The notes beneath the pieces are model-generated. The model saw nothing but the letters and a program-made list of their open reading frames with translations. It was not told the origin of the DNA and searched no databases. The translations under genes were made by a program, and so were the position numbers. Source: Mycolicibacterium stellerae (GTDB lineage: Bacteria > Actinomycetota > Actinomycetes > Mycobacteriales > Mycobacteriaceae). From it: a DNA stretch of 64,000 nt. Of this stretch, positions 44,039-53,240 are shown piece after piece. The stretch spans positions 52,175 to 116,174 of the forward strand of contig NZ_RARC01000021.1 in the NCBI RefSeq assembly GCF_003719305.1. Reading direction: 5' to 3'. How positions within the stretch are numbered: position 1 is the first letter of the stretch; each line of letters begins with the position of its first letter.

Positions 44039-44620
44039 TCAGTCGACGAGGACGACGACGCGACGCGCGGGCTCGACCCCCTCGCTCTCGCTGCGCACAC
44101 CGTCCACCGCCGCCACCGCATCGTGGACGATCTTCCGCTCGAAGGGTGTCATCGGCGCGAGCTGCTCGCGCTCCCCTGACTCCAACACCCGTCGGGCTAC
44201 CTTGTCGCCAAGAGCCGCGAGCTCGTCGCGACGCTTCCGGCGCCAACGCGCGATATCCAGCATCAACCTGCTGCGCTCGCCGGTCTTCTGATGGACCGCC
44301 AGCCTGGTCAATTCTTGCAACGCGTCGAGAACCTCGCCCTTACGGCCGACGAGCTTGGTCAAGTCCTCGCCGCCGTCGATGCTGACGATAGCCCGGTCAC
44401 CCTCGACATCGAGGTCGATATCGCCGTCGAAGTCGAGCAGGTCAAGCAGCTCCTCGAGGTAGTCCCCGGCGATCTCGCCCTCTGCCACGAGGCGCTCCTC
44501 CAGGTCCTCGCCGGAGGCCGTCACCGATTCGTCGCCGTTCTGTGACGCTTCCGATTCCTCAGCGCCGGTCTCGGTCTGCTCGTCGAGCTCGCTGGTGACG
44601 GGGTCGTCGAAGTCGGTCAT
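44039..44620 (-). CDS. jag: Jag/KhpB-like RNA-binding protein (KH and R3H domains)
   Basis: 193 residues. An acidic N-terminal tail is followed by the KH domain (DLTKLVGRKGEVLDALQ, GxxG-like GRKG) and the R3H domain (MTPFERKIVHDAVA with R/H spacing). Members bind RNA and sit beside yidC in many bacteria (Rv3920c in M. tuberculosis); KhpB influences cell elongation in Gram-positives. It lacks the Jag_N domain of firmicutes. It lies 37 bp after yidC and 58 bp before rsmG, in the same operon. Confidence 0.93.
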   Translation of the reverse strand: MTDFDDPVTSELDEQTETGAEESEASQNGDESVTASGEDLEERLVAEGEIAGDYLEELLDLLDFDGDIDLDVEGDRAIVSIDGGEDLTKLVGRKGEVLDALQELTRLAVHQKTGERSRLMLDIARWRRKRRDELAALGDKVARRVLESGEREQLAPMTPFERKIVHDAVAAVDGVRSESEGVEPARRVVVLVD

Positions 44621-44657
44621 CTGTTGTCATCTCCTCATTCGCCGGGTTGGGGTCCGG

Positions 44658-45770
44658 TCAACGCTTTCGCTTCTTCGGGCGGGCACCGGGCCGCGGGGTC
44701 GCCCCCGGCTTCGGCGCACCGTTGCCTCCGTTGTTCGCCTTCGGCTTCGCCGAACTGCCGCTGTCGGAGTCTCCGTCGGTGAGCTCACTACCCGCGCTCT
44801 CGGTCACTTCGAAGGAGTCCGGCGTAGCTCCCTCGGCTGGCGCAGGCGTCTCGTTCTTGCGCGCCCGCTTTGGCTTGGCCCCCGGCGGCGGCGCGTTGGC
44901 CGCCCGGCGTTCGATCGCCTCGAGCTTCTTGGCCTCTTCCTCTTTTTCGATCTTGCCGAACACGTAGTGCTGCTGACCGAAGGTCCAGACGTTGTTCGCC
45001 AACCAGTACATGATGATCGCCAGTGGCAGGAACGGACCGCCGACGACGACGCCGAGCGGAAACACGTACAGCGCCAGCTTGTTCATCATCGCGGTCTGCG
45101 GGTTGGCCGCGGCTTCCGGACTCTGCCGCGCCACCGACGCCCGGCTGTTGAAGTACGTCGCGATGCCCGCCAGGATCATCAGCGGCACGCCCACCGCGAT
45201 CACGGACGCGCGGTTGAATTCGGTGAACGCCTCCAGGCCGTGCTTCTGGATCATCGTCGCGCCCAGCGGGGCGCCGAACAGGTTGGCGTCCAGGAAGTGA
45301 CCGACATCGGTCGCGCTGAACATGTAGTTGCCGAGGGTGCGGTTCTCCTCAACCGACAGCCCGAGCCGGCCGATGCCGGTCTGGGTCCGGTTGAACGACA
45401 TCAGCACGTGATACAGCCCGAGGAAAACCGGGATCTGCGCCAACATCGGCAGGCAGCCCAGGATGGGGTTGAACCCGTGCTCGCGCTGCAGCTTCTGCAT
45501 TTCCAGCGCCATGCGCTGGCGGTCCTTGCCGTACTTCTTCTGCAGCGCCTTGATCTGCGGCTGCAACTCCTGCATCTGCCTCGTCGTACGGATCTGCCTG
45601 ACGAACGGCTTGTACAGGATCGCCCGCAGCGTGAACACCAGGAACATCACCGTGAGCGCCCAGGCGAAGAAGTTGTCGGGCCCCAGCAGAAAGCCGAACA
45701 GCTTGTACCAGACCCACATGATCGCCGACACCGGGTAATAGATGAAGTCCAGGCTGAACCAGTTAAACAA
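44658..45770 (-). CDS. yidC: Membrane protein insertase YidC
   Basis: 370 residues from a TTG (LFNWFSLDF, read as Met), chosen because AGGAG lies 9 nt upstream and because this is the mycobacterial start context. It overlaps yidD by 8 bp. About five membrane helices are seen, with the cytoplasmic charged loop after helix 2 (KPFVRQIRTTRQMQELQP) and the hydrophilic-groove Arg in the first helix region (LRAILYKP). It inserts membrane proteins with or without SecYEG. The C-terminal tail is long, acidic then basic (PRPGARPKKRKR), as is usual for actinobacterial YidC that touches the ribosome. Confidence 0.95.
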   Translation of the reverse strand: MFNWFSLDFIYYPVSAIMWVWYKLFGFLLGPDNFFAWALTVMFLVFTLRAILYKPFVRQIRTTRQMQELQPQIKALQKKYGKDRQRMALEMQKLQREHGFNPILGCLPMLAQIPVFLGLYHVLMSFNRTQTGIGRLGLSVEENRTLGNYMFSATDVGHFLDANLFGAPLGATMIQKHGLEAFTEFNRASVIAVGVPLMILAGIATYFNSRASVARQSPEAAANPQTAMMNKLALYVFPLGVVVGGPFLPLAIIMYWLANNVWTFGQQHYVFGKIEKEEEAKKLEAIERRAANAPPPGAKPKRARKNETPAPAEGATPDSFEVTESAGSELTDGDSDSGSSAKPKANNGGNGAPKPGATPRPGARPKKRKR

Positions 45771-46038
45771 CCGACTTGCTCCTAGCGTCGTCGACGGCGG
45801 CGCTCTCCGGGACTGGCCCGCGGCGCTCGGGTATTGGGTCCCATCCTCCCCGATGCCAAGGCCCGCACTTCGCCAGCCTGACCATCGACAGCCAACCGCC
45901 ACGAATCAGTCCGTACTCGCCAAGCGCCTCAACCGCGTACTGACTACACGTCGGAGTGAACCGGCACGTGGGTAAGCGCAACGGCGACACGGTATTGCGG
46001 TACAGCTGGATCAAGAAGATCAGGCCACGAGACATCAT
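45763..46038 (-). CDS. yidD: Membrane protein insertion efficiency factor YidD
   Basis: 91 residues; M. tuberculosis Rv3922c is 120. The family core LYRNTVSPLRLPTCRFTPTCSQYAVEAL with two Cys is complete, as are GGWLSMVRLAKCGPW and HRGGWDPIPE. YidD helps YidC insert proteins. The start overlaps the rnpA stop by 4 bp, and the stop overlaps the yidC TTG. Confidence 0.95.
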   Translation of the reverse strand: MMSRGLIFLIQLYRNTVSPLRLPTCRFTPTCSQYAVEALGEYGLIRGGWLSMVRLAKCGPWHRGGWDPIPERRGPVPESAAVDDARSKSVV

Positions 46039-46394
46039 CGCCGAGTCCCGTCGAGCAGCTGGGCGCGCCGCAGTGCCACCCTCAGTTGCTGTTCGAGCCG
46101 AGCCGAGATGGCGTACCTGCTGCTGGGAAGCGCCCGGATCACGATGCGGTCGGCTGGGTCCAGATCCGCGATCACCGACCGCGCGACGTGCCGCAGCCGA
46201 CGCGCCACCCGGTGCCGTTGCACCGAATTGCCGACTGTCTTCGCGACGACCAGTCCCACCTTCGGGCCGGCCTCAGTGGAGTCGCCGCATCGACGTGCGT
46301 GCACCACGATGTCGGGCTGCGCCGCGCGCACCCCTTTGTTGACTGTGGCACCGAACTCCGTAGACCGCGTCATCCGGTTCTGCGCCGGAAGCAC
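46035..46394 (-). CDS. rnpA: Ribonuclease P protein component
   Basis: 119 residues from a GTG. It has the RNase P protein pattern: RMTRSTEFGATVNKG at the N-terminus and the RNR-type region AKTVGNSVQRHRVARRLRHVAR. With the RNA subunit it removes the 5' leader of pre-tRNA. It is 21 bp after rpmH, the universal pairing. Confidence 0.95.
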   Translation of the reverse strand: MLPAQNRMTRSTEFGATVNKGVRAAQPDIVVHARRCGDSTEAGPKVGLVVAKTVGNSVQRHRVARRLRHVARSVIADLDPADRIVIRALPSSRYAISARLEQQLRVALRRAQLLDGTRR

Positions 46395-46415
46395 CGCGCT
46401 AAATCCTGCGTCTGA

Positions 46416-46559
46416 TTACGCAGTCAGCGCGCGGCGGCCCTTACGACGCCGGCTGGACACGATCGACCGGCCCGCGCGGGTCCGCATCCGTAGCCGAAAC
46501 CCATGCACCCGCGCACGGCGGCGGTTGTTGGGCTGAAAGGTCCGCTTGCCCTTGGCCAC
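46416..46559 (-). CDS. rpmH: 50S ribosomal protein L34
   Basis: 47 residues from a GTG, standard L34 length. It reads MAKGKRTFQPNNRRRARVHG and ends KGRRALTA; almost a quarter of the residues are Arg. It is the first gene of the leftward block running to parB. The promoter lies in the rpmH-dnaA gap. Confidence 0.97.
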   Translation of the reverse strand: MAKGKRTFQPNNRRRARVHGFRLRMRTRAGRSIVSSRRRKGRRALTA

Positions 46560-47100
46560 GGCTGTCACTCCTTGTTGCGTTTGGCAACCACATCAGACGC
46601 ACACGCCTGTACGCGATCGCCGTTGGTAAGCTTCGTCTCGCTCGCTAGCCGGCGCGGTCTCCGGGAGTTCCCGATCGCAGCCGTGCCGCCACGTTCGGGC
46701 GACTGTTCGAGGGTACTGACGAGATTTCCCTAGGTCAAACCTCCGTCGGCGGCCACCGAAATGTTGACTTCAGTCACAGCAGTCACCTGCTCGGCGTTGC
46801 CAAAAAGTCTCCCCCAGGCAATGTTGCAGAACGGTTGGCACTCAGGCAGAAAACTGTTAGCTTCTGCCAATGCCGTTCCCACACCGGGACGGCGACCAGA
46901 CAACGAAGCGAGGACGCCCGACCAGGTCGCGAGCCCACAGCGGACTGAACCGCTGTGACGAGCCCAGACCCCGCGGCGTCTCCGCCGGTAGACAACAGAG
47001 CGACGACGAGTGTCTCTCCACAGGCTGTGGATAACTATGTGGACAGTTCGTCTGCGTTCTCTTGGTGGTCCCTTGGACCAGCTTGAGGGGGTACCCGTCA
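46560..47100. promoter_or_regulatory. rpmH-dnaA intergenic region with DnaA boxes
   Basis: 541 bp without a gene, holding divergent promoters for rpmH (left) and dnaA (right). TGTGGATAA at 47026-47034 is a perfect DnaA box in reverse orientation, and TGTGGACAG at 47038-47046 is close to the mycobacterial TTGTCCACA consensus. Both sit about 55-75 bp before the dnaA start and so could mediate autoregulation. Two short GTTGC/GCAAC repeats lie near 46570-46590. Open frames here do not resemble proteins. Confidence 0.75.
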
Positions 47101-48606
47101 TTGACAGCTGACCCCGACCCTCCCTTTGTCGCCGTGTGGAACACCGTGCTTGCCGAGCTGAACGGTGACACCCGCACAGGCGAGCCGGTCAAAAACGGCG
47201 AAACACCGCCACCCAATCTGACCCCACAGCAAAGGGCCTGGTTAAAGCTGGTCAAGCCGCTCGTCATCACCGAGGGCTTTGCCCTGCTTTCGGTTCCTAC
47301 CAGTTTTGTGCAGAACGAGATCGAACGGCACCTGCGTGAGCCGATCATCTCCGCGTTGAGCCGTCAGCTGGGCCAGCGCGTCGAACTTGGTGTGAGAATC
47401 GCCAGTCCCGGCCCAGAGGATCCCGACGACGGACACACCCCGCCGCCCGATAGTTACACCGAATCCGACTCCGACGAGATCGACGAAGTCAGCGAGGCCC
47501 TCGCCAGCGCCGAGGAAAGCTGGCCGACCTACTTCTCCCGCGGACCGCGCAACTCGGAAACGAGCGACGACAACTCGATCAGCCTGAACCGGCGCTACAC
47601 CTTCGACACCTTCGTCATCGGTGCATCCAATCGGTTCGCTCACGCGGCGAGCCTCGCCATTGCTGAAGCGCCTGCTCGGGCCTACAACCCGCTCTTCATC
47701 TGGGGTGAATCCGGCCTCGGTAAGACCCACCTGTTGCACGCGGCGGGCAACTACGCCCAGCGGCTGTTTCCCGGCATGCGCGTCAAGTACGTCTCGACCG
47801 AAGAGTTCACCAACGACTTCATCAACTCGTTGCGCGATGACCGCAAAGCCTCGTTCAAACGCAGCTACCGCGATATCGACGTGCTGCTCGTCGATGACAT
47901 TCAGTTCATCGAGGGCAAAGAGGGCATCCAAGAAGAGTTCTTCCACACGTTCAACACACTGCACAACGCGAACAAGCAGATCGTCATCTCATCGGACCGT
48001 CCACCCAAGCAACTGGCCACCCTCGAAGACCGGCTGCGAACCCGGTTCGAGTGGGGACTGATCACCGACGTCCAGCCACCGGAGCTGGAGACCCGCATCG
48101 CGATCCTTCGCAAGAAGGCTCAAATGGACCGGCTCGACGTTCCCGACGACGTTCTCGAGCTGATCGCCAGCAGCATCGAACGCAACATCCGGGAGCTCGA
48201 AGGCGCGCTGATTCGAGTGACCGCTTTCGCATCGCTGAACAAAACCCCGATCGACAAATCACTCGCCGAGATCGTCCTGCGCGACTTGATCGCGGATGTG
48301 AACAGCATCCAGATCGGCACCGCAGGCATCATGGCCGCCACCGCGGAATACTTCGAAACCACCGTCGAAGAACTTCGCGGTCCCGGCAAGACCAGGGCGC
48401 TGGCCCAGTCCCGGCAGATTGCCATGTACCTGTGCCGCGAACTCACCGACCTCTCACTGCCGAAGATCGGGCAGGCGTTCGGCCGCGATCACACCACGGT
48501 GATGTATGCCGAGAAGAAGATTCGCGGCGAGATGGCACAGCGGCGCGAGGTGTTCGATCAAGTCAAGGAACTGACTACCCGCATCCGTCAACGCGCCAAG
48601 CGTTGA
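47101..48606 (+). CDS. dnaA: Chromosomal replication initiator DnaA
   Basis: 501 residues from a TTG (LTADPDPPF, read as Met). This start is chosen because M. tuberculosis dnaA also begins with TTG at the equivalent place. Domain I (1-90) is followed by an acidic linker, the AAA+ domain with Walker A GESGLGKTH and Walker B LLVDDIQF, and the DNA-binding domain IV with LCRELTDLSLPKIGQAFGRDHTTV. It unwinds oriC to begin replication. The frame goes 13 codons upstream but lacks support. The origin lies directly downstream. Confidence 0.97.
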   Translation: MTADPDPPFVAVWNTVLAELNGDTRTGEPVKNGETPPPNLTPQQRAWLKLVKPLVITEGFALLSVPTSFVQNEIERHLREPIISALSRQLGQRVELGVRIASPGPEDPDDGHTPPPDSYTESDSDEIDEVSEALASAEESWPTYFSRGPRNSETSDDNSISLNRRYTFDTFVIGASNRFAHAASLAIAEAPARAYNPLFIWGESGLGKTHLLHAAGNYAQRLFPGMRVKYVSTEEFTNDFINSLRDDRKASFKRSYRDIDVLLVDDIQFIEGKEGIQEEFFHTFNTLHNANKQIVISSDRPPKQLATLEDRLRTRFEWGLITDVQPPELETRIAILRKKAQMDRLDVPDDVLELIASSIERNIRELEGALIRVTAFASLNKTPIDKSLAEIVLRDLIADVNSIQIGTAGIMAATAEYFETTVEELRGPGKTRALAQSRQIAMYLCRELTDLSLPKIGQAFGRDHTTVMYAEKKIRGEMAQRREVFDQVKELTTRIRQRAKR

Positions 48607-49106
48607 GCTCAGCGCGGAAAATTCTTCAAAAAACTTCTGTCACCACTGCAACAGCCGTCACACCCCATCGCTGTGCACACCCGTGTGGAGTACTGCCGGA
48701 TACCGTTCCTCGCCGCCGTCTCTTCCTCCACAGCGGCTGCTGTCTCCCCAGCGATCCCATCGGCGACCCGCACGCGTCCACAAGTAACTCACAACCCGAT
48801 ATCAGCTTCGCCAGCACCGACTGCGCTTAATCCACAACTTCCACAGGACCTAATACTGTTACTTCTATATCTCTGTGGTTTCCTCTCAGAACAAAGGTCC
48901 TGGGGACAGCTGCTCATGCCCCGTTCGCGAGATGTCGCGGACGTCCGTTGTCACCGCGATCGATTAGCTTTCATGATCGAGCCGAAAGCTCTACGGTGGT
49001 TCTTCGACAGCCGTTACGGTCGTCGCAGCGACGTTGGGGGACCGATGCGAAAGCATCCCGAAACCGCTGGTTAGGGCATAAGTTGTGAGTTGATCGAAGG
49101 GACACC
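48607..49106. other. oriC: Chromosomal origin of replication oriC
   Basis: 500 bp between dnaA and dnaN with no real gene. DnaA-box-like 9-mers ending in CCACA cluster here: TCCTCCACA at 48724, GCGTCCACA at 48774, TAATCCACA at 48828 and ACTTCCACA at 48837; CTGTGCACA is at 48671. They are followed at 48849-48871 by the most A/T-rich stretch seen in this segment (TAATACTGTTACTTCTATAT), which could be the unwinding element. Most boxes are one or two bases from the mycobacterial consensus TTGTCCACA, as is usual for mycobacterial origins. A frame at 48673-49074 reads without protein-like character. Confidence 0.92.
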
Positions 49107-50309
49107 ATGGACGTGGCGACAACGACGGCAGGTCTCTCCGATTTGAAGTTCCGGCTGGTGCGCGAAGACTTCGCCGACGCGGTCGCCTGGGTGGCCCGCA
49201 ACCTGCCGACAAGGCCGACGGTTCCGGTGCTGGCCGGTGTGCTGCTGACAGGTTCCGACGACGGTCTGACCATCTCGGGATTCGACTACGAGGTGTCGGC
49301 AGAAGTGAAGGTTGCGGCTGAAATAGCTTCTCCTGGAAGCGTTTTGGTGTCCGGTCGGCTGTTGTCAGATATCACGAGGGCGCTGCCGGCCAAGCCGGTG
49401 GATGTCAGCGTCGAGGGCACAAGGGTCCTGCTCAACTGCGGCAGTGCGAAGTTCTCCCTGCCGACGATGGCTGTCGAGGACTACCCGACACTGCCATCCC
49501 TTCCCGACGAGACGGGTGTCATTTCCGCTGATCTGTTCGCAGAAGCGATCGGCCAGGTGGCGGTGGCTGCCGGCCGCGATGACACCCTGCCCATGTTGAC
49601 CGGCATCCGTGTCGAAATCTCCGGCGACAGCGTGGTTTTGGCGGCGACGGACAGGTTCAGGCTCGCGGTTCGTGAGCTGACCTGGTCGACCAACGGGGCA
49701 GATGTCGAAGCGGCCGTGCTGGTGCCGGCCAAGACGTTGGCGGAAGCCGCGAAGGCGGGCACGGGTGCAGGCGATGTGCATCTGTCGCTGGGCGCCGGGT
49801 CGGCCGTCGGCAAGGAGGGGCTGCTCGGCATTCGGAGCGACGGCAAGCGCAGCACCACGCGACTGCTCGATGCGGAGTTCCCGAAATTTCGTCAGCTGCT
49901 TCCCGCCGAACACACGGCCGTCGCGACGGTCGGCGTCGCCGAGTTGACCGAAGCGATCAAGCGTGTTGCCCTCGTCGCCGACCGCGGTGCGCAGGTGCGC
50001 ATGGAGTTCGGCGACGGAGCACTCAAGTTGTCGGCAGGGGCCGACGACGTCGGTCGTGCCGAGGAGGACCTGCCCGTCGACTTCGCGGGTGAACCGTTGA
50101 CCATCGCCTTCAACCCGACGTATCTCACCGACGGGTTGGGTTCGTTGCACTCAGAACGTGTCACGTTCGGCTTTACGACACCCAGCCGTCCTGCGGTGTT
50201 GCGTCCCGCAGGCGACGATGGTGACGACACTGCCGGCGGTGCCGGCCCGTTCCCGGCGGCGCAGACCGACTACGTCTACCTGTTGATGCCGGTGCGGCTC
50301 CCGGGATAG
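49107..50309 (+). CDS. dnaN: DNA polymerase III beta sliding clamp
   Basis: 400 residues, typical of mycobacterial DnaN, with three similar clamp domains. Recognisable parts are RPTVPVLAGVLL, the domain II start VISADLFAEAIGQVAVAAGRDDTLPMLTG, and the C-terminal YVYLLMPVRLPG. It holds polymerase on DNA and binds many repair proteins. An Ala/Gly/Asp-rich insertion before the last strand (GDDGDDTAGGAGPF) is usual for mycobacteria. GAAGGGACACC precedes the ATG. Confidence 0.97.
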   Translation: MDVATTTAGLSDLKFRLVREDFADAVAWVARNLPTRPTVPVLAGVLLTGSDDGLTISGFDYEVSAEVKVAAEIASPGSVLVSGRLLSDITRALPAKPVDVSVEGTRVLLNCGSAKFSLPTMAVEDYPTLPSLPDETGVISADLFAEAIGQVAVAAGRDDTLPMLTGIRVEISGDSVVLAATDRFRLAVRELTWSTNGADVEAAVLVPAKTLAEAAKAGTGAGDVHLSLGAGSAVGKEGLLGIRSDGKRSTTRLLDAEFPKFRQLLPAEHTAVATVGVAELTEAIKRVALVADRGAQVRMEFGDGALKLSAGADDVGRAEEDLPVDFAGEPLTIAFNPTYLTDGLGSLHSERVTFGFTTPSRPAVLRPAGDDGDDTAGGAGPFPAAQTDYVYLLMPVRLPG

Positions 50310-50339
50310 GGAGCCAACCCGCGAAGAAAGAGGCGTTAC

Positions 50340-51233
50340 ATGCAATTGGGTTTGATCGGCCTTGGCAAGATGGGCTTCAACATGCGCGAGCGTCTGCGCG
50401 AAGGCGGCCATGAGGTCATCGGGTATGACCCCCGTCCGGAAGTCACTGATGTGCCGACGCTCGCGGCTCTCGCCGAGGCGCTCGAAGCACCCCGTGTGGT
50501 GTGGGTGATGGTGCCGTCCGGCCACATCACCGATTCGACGATCACCGATCTCGCCAAGGAACTGTCGGAGGGCGATCTCGTCATCGACGGCGGCAACTCG
50601 CGCTATACCGAGGATGGTCCGCACGCGAAGATGTTGGCCGAAAAAGGAATTGCGTTCATCGACGCCGGGGTGTCCGGAGGCGTCTGGGGACTCAAGGAAG
50701 GCTACGGCCTGATGGTCGGCGGCAGCGACGAGGATGTGGCGCGGGCCATGCCGATCTTCGAAACATTGCGCCCGCCTGGTGAGCTGGCCGACGGTTTCGT
50801 CCACGCCGGGCCGGTCGGCGCGGGTCATTACGCCAAGATGGTGCACAACGGCATCGAGTACGGGCTGATGACGGCATACGCCGAGGGTTATGAGCTGCTG
50901 GCCGCAGAGGAGCTGATCAAAGACACCCAAGCCGTCATCCAGGCGTGGACCAACGGAACCGTCGTGCGGTCCTGGTTACAACAGCTGCTGGCCAAGGCGC
51001 TGAAGGAAGACCCGGACTTCGATGCGATCACCGGCTACACAGAGGACTCCGGTGAAGGCCGGTGGACGGTCGAGGAGGCCATCAACCACCGCGTCCCGAT
51101 GCCGGTGATCGCGGCATCGCTGTTCGCGCGGTTCGCATCTCGGCAGGACGATTCGCCGACCATGAAGGCGGTGTCGGCGCTGCGAAACCAGTTCGGTGGC
51201 CATGCGGTGAAGCGGATCAGCGAGTCCGGATAG
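50340..51233 (+). CDS. gnd: 6-phosphogluconate dehydrogenase (decarboxylating), short type
   Basis: 297 residues, the short GndA/YqeC-like class. NAD(P)-binding GLIGLGKMGFNM is at the N-terminus, followed by DGGNSRY, the substrate-binding DAGVSGGVWG and the catalytic Lys in HYAKMVHNGIEYG. The enzyme converts 6-phosphogluconate to ribulose 5-phosphate and CO2. It sits between dnaN and recF, a position also known in M. smegmatis (MSMEG_0002) but not in M. tuberculosis. It is 30 bp after dnaN and 41 bp before recF, so probably part of the same transcript. Confidence 0.94.
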   Translation: MQLGLIGLGKMGFNMRERLREGGHEVIGYDPRPEVTDVPTLAALAEALEAPRVVWVMVPSGHITDSTITDLAKELSEGDLVIDGGNSRYTEDGPHAKMLAEKGIAFIDAGVSGGVWGLKEGYGLMVGGSDEDVARAMPIFETLRPPGELADGFVHAGPVGAGHYAKMVHNGIEYGLMTAYAEGYELLAAEELIKDTQAVIQAWTNGTVVRSWLQQLLAKALKEDPDFDAITGYTEDSGEGRWTVEEAINHRVPMPVIAASLFARFASRQDDSPTMKAVSALRNQFGGHAVKRISESG

Positions 51234-51274
51234 CACCGGCGGCAGGCAACGGAGCGACTCCGGGAATCGATGCA

Positions 51275-52423
51275 GTGTACGTCCGCCGTCTGGGACTACA
51301 GGACTTCCGGTCATGGGCACAGGTCGATCTGGAGCTCGAACCGGGGCGCACTGTATTCGTCGCACCTAACGGCTACGGTAAGACCAATCTCGTTGAGGCG
51401 CTGTGGTATTCGGCAACGCTGGGCTCTCATCGGGTCGCATCGGATGCGCCGTTGTTACGCGCCGGCGCGGAGCGGGCGATCATTTCCACCATCGTGGTGA
51501 ACGACGGCCGCGAACTGGCGATCGACCTGGAGGTGTTGGCGGGCCGCGCGAACAAGGCGCGGCTGAACCGTTCCCCGGTGCGGTCGGCGCGCGAGGTGCT
51601 CGGCGTCCTGCGCGCGGTGATGTTCGCGCCGGAGGACCTGGCGCTGGTACGTGGGGATCCCGCCGAGCGGCGGCGCTACGTCGACGAGCTCGCGACGACG
51701 CGGCGCCCGCGGATCGCGGCGGTACGTGCCGATTACGACAAGGTGTTGCGGCAGCGGACGGCGTTGCTCAAAACCGCGGGGGCCGCACGTCATCGCGGCG
51801 ACCGCGGTGTGGCCGACACCCTCGACGTCTGGGACGGGCACCTGGCCGAGCATGGGGCCCAGCTGGTCGCGGCCCGGGTCGAGCTCGTCAACGAACTCAA
51901 CCCGGAGGTCGAGAAGGCGTATCAGCTGCTGGCTCCGGCGTCTCGTCCGGCGTCGATCCAGTACCGCAGCAAGGTCGAGCAGATCGACGGGCAGAACGAG
52001 ACGGTGGAATTCTTCGAAGCGGCGCTGCTCGATGCGTTGACCCGCCGCCGAGATGCCGAGATCGAACGCGGTGTCTGCCTGGTCGGGCCACATCGCGACG
52101 ATCTGGAACTTCGGCTCGGTGACCAGATCGCGAAAGGCTATGCAAGCCATGGGGAATCGTGGTCGATGGCGCTGGCGTTGCGGCTCGCCGCCTACGAACT
52201 GCTTCGCGCCGAGGGCGGCGATCCGGTGCTGCTGCTCGACGACGTTTTCGCCGAGCTGGACTCCGCTCGCCGGCGGGCGCTCGCCGATGTGGCGGCCTCG
52301 GCGGAGCAGGTGCTGGTGACCGCGGCCGTCGGCGACGACATTCCCGGCGACTGGGACGCGCGCAGGATCGAGATCTGCATGCGCGACGACGACAGTGGCC
52401 GAGTGTCGGTGGTGGGAGCGTGA
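51275..52423 (+). CDS. recF: DNA repair/replication ATPase RecF
   Basis: 382 residues from the GTG at VYVRRLGLQDFRSW. The Walker A APNGYGKTNLVEAL, the signature region ESWSMALALRLAAYELLR and Walker B PVLLLDDVFAELD show an intact SMC-like ABC ATPase. It loads RecA at gaps. The frame is open 71 codons upstream inside gnd but is not coding there. It precedes the DciA-like gene by 22 bp. Confidence 0.96.
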   Translation: MYVRRLGLQDFRSWAQVDLELEPGRTVFVAPNGYGKTNLVEALWYSATLGSHRVASDAPLLRAGAERAIISTIVVNDGRELAIDLEVLAGRANKARLNRSPVRSAREVLGVLRAVMFAPEDLALVRGDPAERRRYVDELATTRRPRIAAVRADYDKVLRQRTALLKTAGAARHRGDRGVADTLDVWDGHLAEHGAQLVAARVELVNELNPEVEKAYQLLAPASRPASIQYRSKVEQIDGQNETVEFFEAALLDALTRRRDAEIERGVCLVGPHRDDLELRLGDQIAKGYASHGESWSMALALRLAAYELLRAEGGDPVLLLDDVFAELDSARRRALADVAASAEQVLVTAAVGDDIPGDWDARRIEICMRDDDSGRVSVVGA

Positions 52424-52445
52424 GTCGAGGCATTGGGTTCCGAAG

Positions 52446-53018
52446 ATGACTGAAGACGGCGAAGAAGCCGAGACCGGCGATGGTTTCGAACCGCCCGACC
52501 ATCTGGCCGGGCTCACAGGCATGGACCTGGTCCGCCGCACGCTGGAGGAGGCGCGTGGCGCGGCCCGCAGCCAGGGCAAGAATGTCGGACGCGGCCGCAC
52601 GTCGCCAACCGCCCGACGCGTCGCGGGCCGTCGGCGCGCGTGGTCGGGGCCGGGGCCCGACCTGAGGGATCCACAGACGCTTGCCGCGGCGACGCAGGAT
52701 CTGGCGCGAACGCGCGGATGGTCGGGGCGGGTTGCCGAGGGCACCGTCCTCGGGCAGTGGCAAACAGTGGTCGGGGAGCAGATTGCCGCCCACGCGACCC
52801 CGACGGCGCTGCGCGAAGGGGTGCTGAGTGTGTCCGCCGAATCCACGGCGTGGGCCACTCAATTACGGATGGTGCAAGCGCAACTCCTGGCTAAAATCGC
52901 GGCAGCAGTCGGCGACGGCGTGGTGACGTCACTGAAAATCGTCGGGCCGGTCGCGCCGTCGTGGCGTAAGGGCCGGTACCACATCGCCGGCCGCGGACCG
53001 CGCGACACGTACGGTTGA
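52446..53018 (+). CDS. DciA-like DUF721 replication protein (Rv0004-like)
   Basis: 190 residues from ATG. The N-terminal half is charged and probably disordered with a short helix GMDLVRRTLEEARGAAR. The C-terminal KH-like DUF721 domain is at about 90-170 (WQTVVGEQIAAHATPTALREGVLSVSAESTAWATQL). M. tuberculosis Rv0004, in the same place, is an essential replication protein that interacts with the replicative helicase, like DciA. The alternative start upstream overlaps recF and lacks a ribosome site. Confidence 0.92.
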   Translation: MTEDGEEAETGDGFEPPDHLAGLTGMDLVRRTLEEARGAARSQGKNVGRGRTSPTARRVAGRRRAWSGPGPDLRDPQTLAAATQDLARTRGWSGRVAEGTVLGQWQTVVGEQIAAHATPTALREGVLSVSAESTAWATQLRMVQAQLLAKIAAAVGDGVVTSLKIVGPVAPSWRKGRYHIAGRGPRDTYG

Positions 53019-53240
53019 CCGCCGTCGGGCCAGTTGGCTGAGAGCCGCCAGAAGGCCGCAAGCATACTTCTCAAGCGTCATGACGCACCTCTGATCGAAA
53101 AATTCCACAGGCGGCGCAAACAGGTGTGCAGAAACGCGCCCTCAGAATCGGTCCTACGGCCAGTTCCCGGTAGACTGGTCAAGTGATTTGCCGGCGGTAC
53201 CACCACCGCCGCTGCGACCCCCGAGGAGATGCTGGCGACC

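Noticed and set aside
48673..49074. 133-codon open frame within oriC
   Set aside because: It overlaps the DnaA boxes and A/T-rich element, has no ribosome site and no recognisable protein sequence.
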